Below are positions 1 to 11,700 of a DNA stretch of 64,000 bases, piece after piece. The DNA comes from Galeopsis tetrahit. Taxonomy: Eukaryota; Streptophyta; Magnoliopsida; Lamiales; Lamiaceae. The DNA lies in assembly GCA_963675135.1 (NCBI GenBank), contig OY776123.1, forward strand, positions 8,496,501-8,560,500, in the 5' to 3' direction. Below the pieces are notes generated by a model. The model saw nothing but the letters and a program-made list of their open reading frames with translations. It was not told the origin of the DNA and ran no database searches. Numbering within the stretch: the first letter of the stretch is position 1; every line of letters begins with the position of its first letter. Made by a program: the position numbers and the translations under genes.

Positions 1-486
1 GATTCAGTGAGAGAAAATAGAGAGTTTTGCGGTAATTAATGTTCGGGTTAGAAAACAAAATTTTAATTGCATAAAAATACATGGAATCTGTAGATTCGTT
101 GTCTTTGGCGCAATGGATGATTGAAAGATTTTTCACCTAACGGCAAATAAAATACTCCGGTATTCTAAAATTTACACAAATTTTACGAGTTCAGTAGAGA
201 TAAAATATATGTTGGATTCAAATGTTAATCAAGATTTCCAAAAAAAATAATAAATCATTTTGTTTGTTTCCAAATTAAATACTCCGTATTTCTTAAATTT
301 TTTATAATTGACTTCTAATTGTAGACAAGAATCAGATATATATTTTTCAAATCATAGTTTCACTTGGGCTGTCTCAATTGCTATTCTTTTAACTTTGAGA
401 TTTATCATGGTCTAACCGCATAATTATGTACTATCTAATTTATAAAAAAACATATCATTCTGTGCATCGCACGGTTGAAATACTAG
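1..486 (+). mobile_element. Helitron-like 3' terminus (5' part outside window or not recognised)
   Basis: The AT-rich stretch ends with a short hairpin (stem GTGC/GCAC, about 462-471) followed 12 bases later by CTAG at 483-486 and then T. A small GC-rich hairpin just before CTRR-T is the usual 3' end of plant Helitrons. No coding sequence is seen upstream and the 5' TC end cannot be placed, so the extent to the left is not known. The identification rests on the terminus only. Confidence 0.4.
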
Positions 487-1317
487 TTAAAGAAAAGAGA
501 AAAAAGGAAAAAAAAAACGTATATACATAGCCAGACCCGCCTATGTCGATTGTCGGGGGCATGCTGAGAGTAACAAAACAACACAGAGCATTGATCTAAG
601 TAAATTTGACTGTTTCCATGCTCCAATAATAAAACTCTCTCTCCCCTTCATAACTCATTCCTCTACTCTCATTTATTTACTCTCTTATTTTACTTTCTAC
701 CATTATTTTTGATAAAATTCCTCTCCTCACTCTACCGAAAATTCTGGAGAAAAAATCATCAGGTTTGTTTTTATTTTATATTATGTTAGTTATAGTTTAT
801 CATATTTGTTTAATTTTTTTTATTCTTCTCAGTAATTTAATTTGCTTAAAGATTTAAAGCATGAAATCTGACACAAAAAGTCTCGTGTATTTAAATAATT
901 GAACAAAATCAACAAAAGGTATTTTTCTCATTTATCTTTCTTTTGTAAAATATAATAGTATTGTTTTTCAATTTTATATATTTGCATGCTTAATATATAT
1001 AGTGAAGTTAGAGTTGTTAGTTAAGATTAATTCGTGAGTTATATGGGGTTAAATATGATTAATTTAATATTGTACTTGATTGCTTAGAATTATTGGACTA
1101 CCAAGTGCGACTATGCTACCAGACGAATTAGGAGTCAAGAGTGTGAAACGCAGACGGAACAATGCTCTGTGAGACGAATTAGGAGTCAAGAGTGTGAAAC
1201 GCAGACGGAATAATGCTCTGTGTTGTCTTTTCACTCGCAGCACGCCCGACAATCTTTGATATAGGCGGGCCTAACAGGCGCCCCTATGTATATACGTATA
1301 TATTTTTTTCTTTTCTT
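487..1317. mobile_element. Inverted-repeat (foldback) element, non-autonomous
   Basis: The first and last roughly 105 bases are imperfect inverted repeats. Both arms, read inward, begin TTAAAGAAAAG, then contain CGTATATACATAG, a CCCGCCTAT block, an ATTGTCGGG block and finally ACACAGAGCATTG. The interior has no credible coding frame. A 51-bp tandem duplication (1121-1171 and 1172-1222) lies just inside the right arm and includes part of the terminal repeat motif. No target duplication could be assigned, so the superfamily is open. The left end directly abuts the Helitron-like end. Confidence 0.6.
1121..1222. repeat. 51-bp tandem duplication (2 copies)
   Basis: Two adjacent copies begin AGACGAATTAGGAGTCAAGA at 1121 and 1172 and differ at only a few bases (for example GGAACAATG against GGAATAATG). 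They lie in the right arm region of the inverted-repeat element. Confidence 0.85.
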
Positions 1318-2748
1318 TAATAAAACATTTTCAGGTGACTTTTTAAGAATAGCGGGCTGCAGACACGCCTATGCTTAGTTTCGAAATCATCCTCATTTTC
1401 AATATTCCATTTCAAAACTATGAAATTTTTTTACATCTTACTCGACTTCTCTTTAGTTTTTTCTTTTCCATTGAAAAGCGGTTGATGGTTGATGAGTATT
1501 GTTATTCAAAAAATTATTATTGTACTAACAAATAACAATAATAAAGATCATCAACTTTGACACTAACAGTAACACCCTCAAGTTCCAACGCATGCATATA
1601 TATGATCATTCCCAATCTATTCGACCCTCCACCCTCGGGTTTTGTCCCTAAATAGATTTTTTCCGAAAAAAATTTTAATGGCTCTATTTTGATATGTGAA
1701 TTTATGATTTTAAATATTTTTCTTTTTCTTTTTAATAATATATTTATTTCCCCCCAATATTCGACCCTCTCTTATATAGATTTATTAAAAGTGGTGTAAT
1801 TGAATTAAAATAATAGTTTATCAAAAAATAAATGAAAATTTTTAATGAAATTGACGAAAAAGGAAAATTCAATTTTTTTATTAAAACAGAGGTAATAGTA
1901 TATAAAACCGTTTTGCTGTAATGTATAGACCAAATATATCAAGAAAAAAATTACTATCATTCTCATCACTGTTATTATAGAATAATACTACATTCGATTT
2001 AAAATAAGTGTTTTTTTATCAATGCACACGTATTGTAGAATTAATAATGTATATAACCCTAAAAAATGGAGTATATATATATAGCATTTTAAAATCCTTA
2101 CTTTGGGTCTCGAAACAAAAGGATATTTGAGATCGTGCAGTTTAATATTCTATCAAAATAGTCTTGAAACAAGCATATGTGGAGTTATTTAGAATTTGAC
2201 TGAAAAATAGTGACTATAGCACAAAACATTAAAGCAATGGCTTTGTCGTAAATGATTTACAATTGTGGTTGCCTAACTATGATCCAGAGTCAGAGCCTGG
2301 TACACGACCAAAGTCAAAGGTATGGAGACGGTTTCAATTTCAGACTGGAACTCGGACCCAAGAAAGTGCTTGGGAGTTTGAATAGGATCAATGGGGTGAT
2401 GGGGAGCTAAAGGCCCTAATTCTTACAAGGTCATAAGAGTCATGCTTTGATAAAATACCCCTATTATAACTTTGTTTTTTCTGATTTCTTTCTTATTCAT
2501 GTAACGGGTATTCAACCCCTTGTACTCAATAAGTTAATGAAAAGATTATATACTGATAAAAAAAAAAAACTATGACCCAGAGAATCAAATGTACGTGTTA
2601 TTCTTTTAAAATTACTAGACAACATTTTGTATGCTAAATACTACTCCTAGTATTAATCAGTATACTAAAAAAATGACACTCCTAACAAACATGCGGTAAA
2701 CTTTTCGTGAATTTATTTCATATAAAATTTATCATTTCTATGCTATCG
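1318..2748. other. Intergenic, AT-rich, no gene recognised
   Basis: This holds mostly AT-rich sequence. Between about 2270 and 2390 there is a short open stretch (reading roughly PNYDPESEPGTRPKSKVWRR and on to a stop at 2381-2383) followed by a 3'-UTR-like segment. It may be the tail of a degenerate element or gene, but I do not recognise it and it has no start codon or splice context. Confidence 0.4.
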
Positions 2749-4109
2749 GACTATGTTTATAGGAGAGAGCATCACGCCACCCAAATGCTAAACGACAAAA
2801 TAAAAAATCAAAATTTACATTAAATCCAAGACTTGTCCGTCGAAAGCCCTCAAGGCTTGGTCCAAACCCAACAAAAAATCATCAATATGAAAATAAGATG
2901 GTGAGAAAATTGATGAGCGAAATGGTCCCTGCCAAAATCTTCCTCGCTATTTTTTTTGGCAACGAAATTATTGCAATCTCTTGCCATTTGAACCAAATTC
3001 TTAATTAATATAAGTAATTTTTCAAAACAAAACAAAAAACTGAAGTAATGGTATGGCAGTGGAGTTTTATTAGAATAAAAAAAAAAAAATCCCCTAGCAT
3101 ATATAAATATCATCAGTCCCTCCCTCGTTACCCTACTTGCCATTTTGTGAGGGATATTAATTTGCGAGAGATTTTGGTACCCTCGCCAACGCGCTCTTAA
3201 ATTGACGAGTACCATTAAATGCATTCGCCATTTCGCGAGTGAAGTGCTCCCTCTCACCAAATTACTCGTAATATGTGCCACTCGCAAATTCTCTCGCTAA
3301 ATGTCAAGGGTTTATACATACGCAAAGCCATATGAACCAAATTTTAAAGTGAAACCCACAACAATTTCATATTTTATTACAATTTTTTACTCTATCATTT
3401 TCTTCATGAATCCAAGTTATTCAAATTATTTTTCAAACTCTTCAAATTATCCTAATTTTCAATCTTTTCCGAAGATTATCCAAACTCTCAAGATTATTTT
3501 AATTGCAAACTTATTCACTTATATGACTGGTAGAGAACAACTTCGTAGTAGAAAAATTCATATCGCTCTTAAAAATGACTTGATTGAGCATATATGACAA
3601 AAATTTGGCACTGATAATTAAATATGTAATTTACGTTTTTTACATATGAGCTTCTTTATTGCGAACTATTAGTCATATAAGTGAATAGACTTGCAATACG
3701 CTAAATATACATTAGGATAATTTTGGGAGTTTGAATAATTTGAAAAATAATTTGGTTGACTTTGATTCATAATAGAAAATGATAGAGTAAAATAATTTGA
3801 GGAAAAAATTTGGAAGAAAATATGAAATTGTGATCCAAAAACCTATTAACATTGATCTTTATTTATAGACAAAAAAATTATAAATTTTAATATAAAATAT
3901 ATATCATCAATAATATTATAAAATTTATAAAAAAAATTCTAATTAAATAACAAATGGGGGAATGACACATGGCAATATATGGTTGAAGGTTTGGACCAAC
4001 CTCCAAGGCTTTGGAAGTCCTACTAGGGTCGGAGTTAATTGACATTTTGATTTTTTTTTGTCATACAGTGTTTGGGGGGCGTTACACCCTCTCCATAAAC
4101 ATAGTCTTA
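2749..4109. mobile_element. Foldback DNA transposon, possibly PIF/Harbinger-derived
   Basis: Termini are inverted repeats: the left reads GACTATGTTTATAGGAGAG and the right, on the other strand, GACTATGTTTATGGAGAGG. Homology continues through an ACGCC..CCCAAA block, GACAAAA, and a CTTGG..GGTCCAAACC block. A second internal pair of inverted arms (about 3355-3460 against 3710-3840) is built on TTTCATATTTT, CTCTATCATTTTCT and TTATTTTTCAAA motifs. The + arm contains the short frame starting MNPSYSNYFSNSSNYPNFQ at about 3406, similar in style to Asn/Phe-rich N-termini of proteins encoded beside PIF/Harbinger transposases. Extra sequence at about 2880-3340 is present in the left arm only. No intact transposase is seen. 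Target duplication is not clear. Confidence 0.5.
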
Positions 4110-5284
4110 CACCATAAATTTGATTTTTACAAAAAATGACAAAAAAGTTGAGAAAATATAAATGTTAGTCTTGTAGCATAGGTAGAGTTTAACTTTAGTT
4201 TTGCAATTTTGCACTTTTTCAATTATAGTTTTGATAATATTAATTTTGGTCCTTTTTTTTAATAATTTTTTTGAAAACTCGTCAAAAAAACCACGTGATA
4301 AATATGCAACTGATTTTAGATTTTTAATTTACCGTGCATTATACACACGTGGACTAAAACAAAACAAAACAAAATATAAAACGTCTGAATTGAACATGAG
4401 TTTAAAATTAAAAAAGCTTTCTTTAAGAACTCATTTTGAAATTGTGTCTTCTTCTCGTCTTAATTCACACAGACAAGTTGGGGATAGAAGATTTTCAACC
4501 ATACAAAGAGAATAAAAAGTTTCAAAAACTAAAGATTATATATATTGTTTCTCCTTTAATTATCTTCTCTAACCATCCATTATGAAACTGCGTATTATTC
4601 TCCTCTAACTTACACAAACACATAGAGAAGAAAAGGTTTATGCTCAATAGCAACGATAAGTTTAAAAATAATTTTGTTAATCACTTTTGAATTGAGTCCA
4701 AATACATGTTCTACAATGAGTTTAGAATTTTGTGGTTATTCATTAAATTGTTCACTACTTTTTATGATGATTCATTATGGAGGAATGAAATTGTTGTTGA
4801 TTTTTTTTTATTAAGTATTGTATCTAGTGTATTTAATTCAACCAGAATAAGAAAATGTCATAAAATAGATTCTTCTTGGACAAGCTTTTATTTCTAAAAC
4901 CTATATCTGATTCACATGGATAGGGTATTCACTTGGACATAAGTCGATGTGGATCAATTTATTATTTGTGTAGCGCTCCATATGTGCATAATGCCAAAAA
5001 ATCATAAATTTATAATCTGAAGTCAGACAAGCACGTCTAACGAGTCTTCAAAAATTTCATAAAATATAACTAAAATGAATACGATCAGGATTAAAAAAAA
5101 AAAAAAAAGGTTAACGAACTAAAGTTTGACTTACTTAATTTGATTAAAATTGATATTTAAAAAAAAAAAAAAAAAGTTGGGGCAAATTTTTTTTAGGAAA
5201 AAAAGGAAAGGAAATTCTCCCCCATTTACTTTTAAAAAATTGGCAAACGCCACCTAATTCCCCAATCCAAGAACGCGACACAGT
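4110..5284. other. Intergenic upstream of the RRM gene, no gene recognised
   Basis: AT-rich with several A or T tracts (for example 5094-5108 and 5161-5175). Open frames here are short, have biased low-complexity composition and no homology that I recognise. The last 100 bases (about 5215-5284) are less AT-rich and likely hold the core promoter of the RRM gene, but no clear TATA box is visible. Confidence 0.4.
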
Positions 5285-5349
5285 ATCTAGGGATTCATTC
5301 AACTGGTTCATTCCCCCCAGCTTACGGCAGACGGAATTCTTCCTCGCAG
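5285..5349 (+). other. Probable non-coding first exon (5' UTR) of the RRM gene
   Basis: A moderately GC-rich stretch ends CTCGCAG followed by a good donor, GTATTT, at 5350. The next acceptor (TTGTAG at 5788) lies two bases before the start codon at 5791. This gives a 5'-UTR intron of about 440 bases, common in plant RNA-binding protein genes. The transcription start is estimated only. Confidence 0.45.
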
Positions 5350-5790
5350 GTATTTCAGCGTTCCGATTTTATACTCTAATTTGATTTCGCGAGTCTCCAA
5401 ACAATATTATGTATTGTTACATTTGTTTATACACCGAAGGAAAAGGAGGTTAAGTCTTGGACAATTACACAGTAATTGGATTCCTCGAAATTTATCCTAT
5501 GAGATCAATGATTTCCCGTATCTAACAAGTGCCAGAGAGAATAGAAGTGAGGCTTTTGGGTTCCTTGGCAAATTTTTTCCGACTTTATTTTAAAGATTTT
5601 TTTGCACTTGTTTCAATGTCCAGAAAGTTGTACTTAGTTGTTTTTAGTTATCAGTTCTCGAAATTATTTAAAGTATATAAATTACAACTGAGTCAAAGCT
5701 AGGGGAAAAATGGTTAATTTGTTTAGTCTGGCAATATTCATTTTCTGGTTAGATTAATGTTTTGATCACTTACAGTTTACAGTTGTAGAT

Positions 5791-8700
5791 ATGGGTCATC
5801 CGGAGCGTCATTCAACGGATCAGAGTATGCTCTTTACACCAGTTTTTTTCTAAATTTAATCTGTTCCAAAAATGATTGTTTTATTACATTCCGCCTTTAA
5901 TATGCTCGCACATATGATGGCTCCACAATTATGTTTTTTTTTTTAAGAAAACGAAGTGCGAGGAATTGAGGTTTTTGTTGGCGGGTTGCCCCGGAGCATT
6001 TCAGAAGAGAAAATCCGCGAGGTGTGATTTTTTATTTTTTTTATTTTTATCTCCATTCGCTTGATCTTTGATGAACTGGGCTGGGCCTTTTAGAGTAATG
6101 TTCACCGTGTAAACAAAGAACTCAGAAGGAAAAGGACAGAATGTTCTTGAGTAATTGAACCCAGAATTAAAACAGGATTAATTTGTTTTTTTATTTCTTT
6201 CTAGTGGATCTAGGTGATGCGAGAGAAGGTTTGCCCCACCTTTCCGGGAACAAATTGATGGCTTTGATAAATCTTATTCAGAGATGTGAAATAAATTAGA
6301 GAATTGTACTCCTATATTTTTTAATATGTTTTACGCAAACATGCAAAAGCTAAACTAGGAAAAATGATACTAATTCATTTGAATGAACTAAAAAATATAC
6401 AGTGAACCATTCTCAATAAGGTTCAGGAAATTAAAGCTATAATGGAGGGGTAGTGGTTGATTCTCGCTCCTCCATTGGATAAGAACTGGGGTTGGTGTTC
6501 TATTTGCATGATTTCCTTGTCTAATCAAAATGTGGCATTCAACTAGGGAAAGTGGTCCTTTTTGGTTTCTTTCCTGCTCTAAAAAAATTGTGGGTATGCA
6601 GTTATAGGTGAAGTCTTATATATACACAAAATAATGTATATATGGCCACTCATCAGTTTTGAGCTATATTCATGCGAATTTCCTGTGGAAAACTCCCACC
6701 TTCTCAGGTATTTTCTGGATGCGGTGAAATCATGGAAATTCGTATGATACAGGACCAGAAAGGCGGTATGAAGGTAAGCTTACATGCTACCTCATTTACT
6801 TTTTTTTGGGGATGAATTTTTCGAATGCCCCGCCCCTTCCTCAATCCTGATCACATTATGGATGAGAAGGTATCATGAGGCAAGAACATGATGGATACTT
6901 TCTTCCTACTTATGCCTTTTTTTTTATGATTTTGGCAGGGATTTTGCTTTGTGAGGTTTGCAACAAAAGAATCTGCGGCCAAAGCTATGAGGGAGATATC
7001 TGGAACAATGGTGAGAATTAACTTTAATTTCTGTGCGAATGTTTCTTCAATGGGAAATATTGTTCTTGAAAACTGATCAGCTTCTGAATCTTCTTGAGAA
7101 ACTTGATATTTGACTCATTTGGTACTTTGTGCAGCAAGTGATTGTAAATGATGTTTTGCATTCCCTTTATGTTAAACTTACCTAATCACATGCCAACTGA
7201 ATATAGATCAGTTCGTGTGAACTTAACAGTTTTAGGGAATTCTATGCCTATAATTTTAGAATATATGCTAGCATGGGAGGAGAAAAGGCTGCTAAAGCTT
7301 GGTATTATGTAGGTGTCTGAGAATATATGCTCAGACATGACACATGAACTTTCCGTACTACAAGCTTAAAGGATCTGTCAGGCTGAGTTAAACTGAGTTC
7401 AAGCATCTTGATTCTATTATACATGTAGGTCTCAATAGCTAAAAAGTTGCGTTAGTAAATCATATTAATAGAATTATTCCTGTGAATGGTTTTATATTCA
7501 ACTGAGATTAAACGAGTTCAGGACGAGCCGATACCTGCTTAGCTGGTATAGTTAACTCATGTTAACTCTTCCGCCTAGGCTCTGGGACAAAAATGTGCCT
7601 TTCTTTTCCTTGAATTTAGTACCCTCTGCATTACTTTAATCTGTTTAATAACAATAATTTGTCATGATAAAGAAGCTGATAGCCACACTGGGGTGAAGTT
7701 GGGAGTACTGGAAAATAGACTCTTATTTTTTTGGCTAGACTGCATCTATTTGTAAGATCACCTCATCGATGTGATGTATGGATGGGATTAACTGATTTCC
7801 TGATTTATGTTTGTTAATGCAATTAGAAGCCTATTTTTTGTTGATATCTCCATATTTTAATTTTCAGCTAGATGGAAAAAAGATTGGGGTTCTCCCATCA
7901 ACTGAGCAGGATACTTTATACTTCGGAAATCTCAACAAAGGTTTGCTTTCTCACATTTCCTTACTTTTTCCCCTGGTAGTTTCTTATCTGTTTTTTTGTG
8001 CATTACTGAATTTTTTCTTCTCTCAGCTTGGAGTCCTGAAGAATTCAACAGAATTGTGCTCCAGGTACACTTCTTTTGTTTTCTGGGTTACCTGCTGGAT
8101 TTGTCTAATTTCTAATGATGTTCGCTTCCAAAATACGTCCTCTCAGTGTCTGTCTGTCTGTCTTACCAGTCAATTATTTTTCCTGTACTATAGTTTTTCC
8201 CTGACATTGAATCCATTGATCTCCAAATGCTGAAAGACGTGCAACCGGGTCAAAAGCAACGAAACCGTGGTTTTGCCTTTGTCAAATTTTCCTCCCATGC
8301 TGTGAGTTTTTTTCATTCTCGTTTAAAAATCTTGGGAAATCATCCTATCTGTTTTCGTGGTAAGAAATTAAGACTCCTGTTGCATCTGAAATCATACAGG
8401 ATAGAAGCTCAGGTTCGTGGTTTTGATTCTCAGTTCCAGCATCAGTTATTGATCCCTTTGTTACTGGAAATCCTTATAAACACTTGCATAATCTATTAAA
8501 GAAAAATGAGGTCACAAATTCAAACCAAATAACCAAAACTATACAAATGTTTTTGCTGATTATGGAGCTTGAAAACTTTGTTTGTAAAATTCCGACGAAA
8601 ATATTCTATTCGTAAAAAAAGAAGTGATAAAATCAACAAGCCGTTCAGTTGTTCCACATGTTGTGGTAACTGAACTTCAATTGCAAACCTTTTGTGCTTG

Positions 8701-11700
8701 TGGCAGTAATCAGTGCTCAACAATATCTTTGAATTTTCTGTACATATTCATATCAAATTCCATTGAAATCTTACTGCAACAAGTTTCTTAATCGATTAAG
8801 ACTTAAACCCCCCTCCCCAAAATATAAAATAAAAATAAAAATCAATCTATTGATTTAATGCAAGATCCACCATTCCAATATATAGTAGCAGTGATCATTG
8901 AATCCTTCTTTTCTGTTTTCTTCTTTCTTATGTCAACTCAGGCTAAAAACTTTTTCCAACAAGCAGTACTCTGTTTTGCCTCTTATAGATTCAGTTATAG
9001 CCTTATTTATAGGTTCTTACATGCCTTTCAGTTTGCACTGATTCTGTGAGATCTATATTTATGTCATGTCAACATATTTTAATTTATTCTGCATTTCTGC
9101 TTGGTTTCCCTTCTTCTCTTTGTGAAGCAATTTGAATTCAATGTGCTTCTCCACCCAATGCCACCAAGTCTAACTTTGGATGAATATCTCATTTATTTCA
9201 TCCTGAAATATTCTGAATTCTGATTCTCCAATATGCTTGAAAAAGGATAATGACATCTACATGACTTACGTAGGTTATGAAGCCTATATCCATTTCAAAC
9301 CATGTTTCTTAGTGAGCAAAATGTACTTGTGAATTTTATGCAGTAAACTCATACAATTATTTTACTTGTCTAGGTGACCTTTCTTTTCAGTTTTGTTCAC
9401 TATATATGGCCTTTAGTTCTATACTCCCTTGCAACCCGATTATCTTCTGGTTTTCAGCCTGTCTTTGTCTGAACATATGATAATCATAGATAATCAATTT
9501 CTATTTTTCTTTGCGTATTTGGCTTGTTGATTAGTGTAGTCTATATAGGTTATCAACTGATCACTTTATTTATGTCTAGAATAAAATACTGGCCTTCTCA
9601 ACTCATTTGCTGTCTTTCATAATTTAAATTTATTCTTTTGTTAATCTATCACTGCCTTTTGATGATGTTCGTATTTTCTCTTCCCATTTTTTAATGCTAG
9701 CTTATATTTAACCCGTAAATTTGTATTTTGATTTTTTTTTCGTGTCTTTGTTAGACTAAATTTTAGCTATTTTATCCATATTCTAGCAGCATCAAGTCAA
9801 CATCGTTAAATCGCTTTTGCTCAAATTTGCTATAATTACTCTACGATCATGATATATCTAAGGAGCAAGTGCGTTAGCGCAAAATTTAATGATCACTGTT
9901 CCATAGAAGAATCATGATTTAACCTTCCGATATTCTTGTTTCCACAAAAACTGGTTCATCCTCATTTAAAATCTAGCCTATGTCCGCAACTCAATCGTGA
10001 ATTTGACATATTGTCAGTGAATGGTCTCAAAAGACTCTCCCCACCTTCTTCCAGTGGAAGTTTTTTAGCAAGTGAAACTTTAAGAAACCTATAAGCATGA
10101 TATTAACCAACAACTTAATTTCACAATATCAAACTTGCCTCTGCATTTTAACATTGTTGACAAACTGCCTGATCTAACCTATAATATGCAATCTTTCATC
10201 AAGGCTGCAAACATTCCTTCTAAATTGATGCAGAGGCCAATAAAAATACAAACAAGCCCTTTTTAATCCGAAAATTAAACCTGCCTACTTCAAAATCTCC
10301 ATAACAGGCTGCTGCACGTGCTCAAAGGGTGGGCTCCCAACCTGATTTTCGTCTCGGAAACCTGCACCCTGCTGTTCAGTGGGCAGAAGAGGAACCTGAA
10401 ATTGATCCGACCGAACATGCTAAGGTTCATTATTACTGTATTTTATAAGACAATTACTTTTAAAACATATTACTGCACATTTACCCTTTTTTTGTGTGGT
10501 TTTTTTCAGATAAAAATAGCATTTGTCAGAAACCTGCCCACTAATGCAGAGGAGCACTATCTGAAGCTATTGTTTGAACCTTTTGGCAAGGTCTTACATA
10601 TTTTGGCACTGGTTTACCTTTTAATATTCTATGCCCACTTTTTTGAACTTGTTAAGCTGATGCTATCTTCCAGGTGGAGAAAGTAGTGGTGTCCAAGAAA
10701 GCAAACTCCGTTGTTGGGTTTGTTCATTTTGCTGAGAGATCAGTAAGTTGCTATATATTGTGTTTGTTCTCATTAATATATCTTTTTGTAGCCCTGTTTG
10801 TTTGTCTCTAGAGGGTCATGTACTGCTGAAACTAGATTTTGTTTGAATTTCATGTTAGATGGCTTAATGCTTGTTTTTCTTTTCCCTCTATGTTACAAAA
10901 GTTGGTCTGAAGATCATATTCTTGTAACAGGAGAAATATATTTTAAATTCCTTACCTTTAATTTAATCAAATTATTGTGTCGGTAAGTGATTTGATAGTT
11001 GAGAGGGTTCCGTAGCATTCTCCTCTTATTTGATTGTTGGTTCACTTATTTTATGTTTGTATGGTGCTCCTGCATTTTAATCTTAACCATAATGATAATT
11101 CGGGTATTTTGATAAAATCTTGCCTTTTGGCTCTCCAACTTCACTGACTTGTAAGTTCCATCCTCTAAGTTCTATTGATTCTTGGTGTAGGATCTTGAAA
11201 GAGCTATCAACGAGCTGAATGAGAAAACAGTTCAAGGACCTAGGGGAGATCAAATACATAAACTCCAGGTACTTGAGTTTGTTTTCTGTCAATTGGTATA
11301 TTGTTCCTTTTTCAGAATCTAGTCATCCTCTTTTGGTTCATATAATAAGAGGCAGTCATAATTTATTTTAGTAGAATTTGTATCTGACATTATTGTCTGC
11401 AAACAGGTTGAAGTTGCAAGACCTTTGGATAGAAACAAGAAGCGTGTTCGGGAGATTTCAGAAACTAAATCTTCTGTTCAGGACCACCCCAAACTTCTGA
11501 AGTCAAATATTTACGATTACCATGTTCAGGGGGTAATTTTCATCTCTAATGCAACTTCATTTTTTTTGGGTATAATACCTAAAATATTGAGACTACAGTG
11601 GTTTGAACATAAAATGCAATACAGTCAAGTGATTTTTAATCATACTAGTTATTATAACTTAATGTGTGTTGCACCTTATACATTCATATTTAATAAGATT

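Noticed and set aside
5381..5593. 70-codon frame near the start of the RRM gene
   Set aside because: It lies in the 5'-UTR intron and does not join in frame to the exons that carry RRM1.
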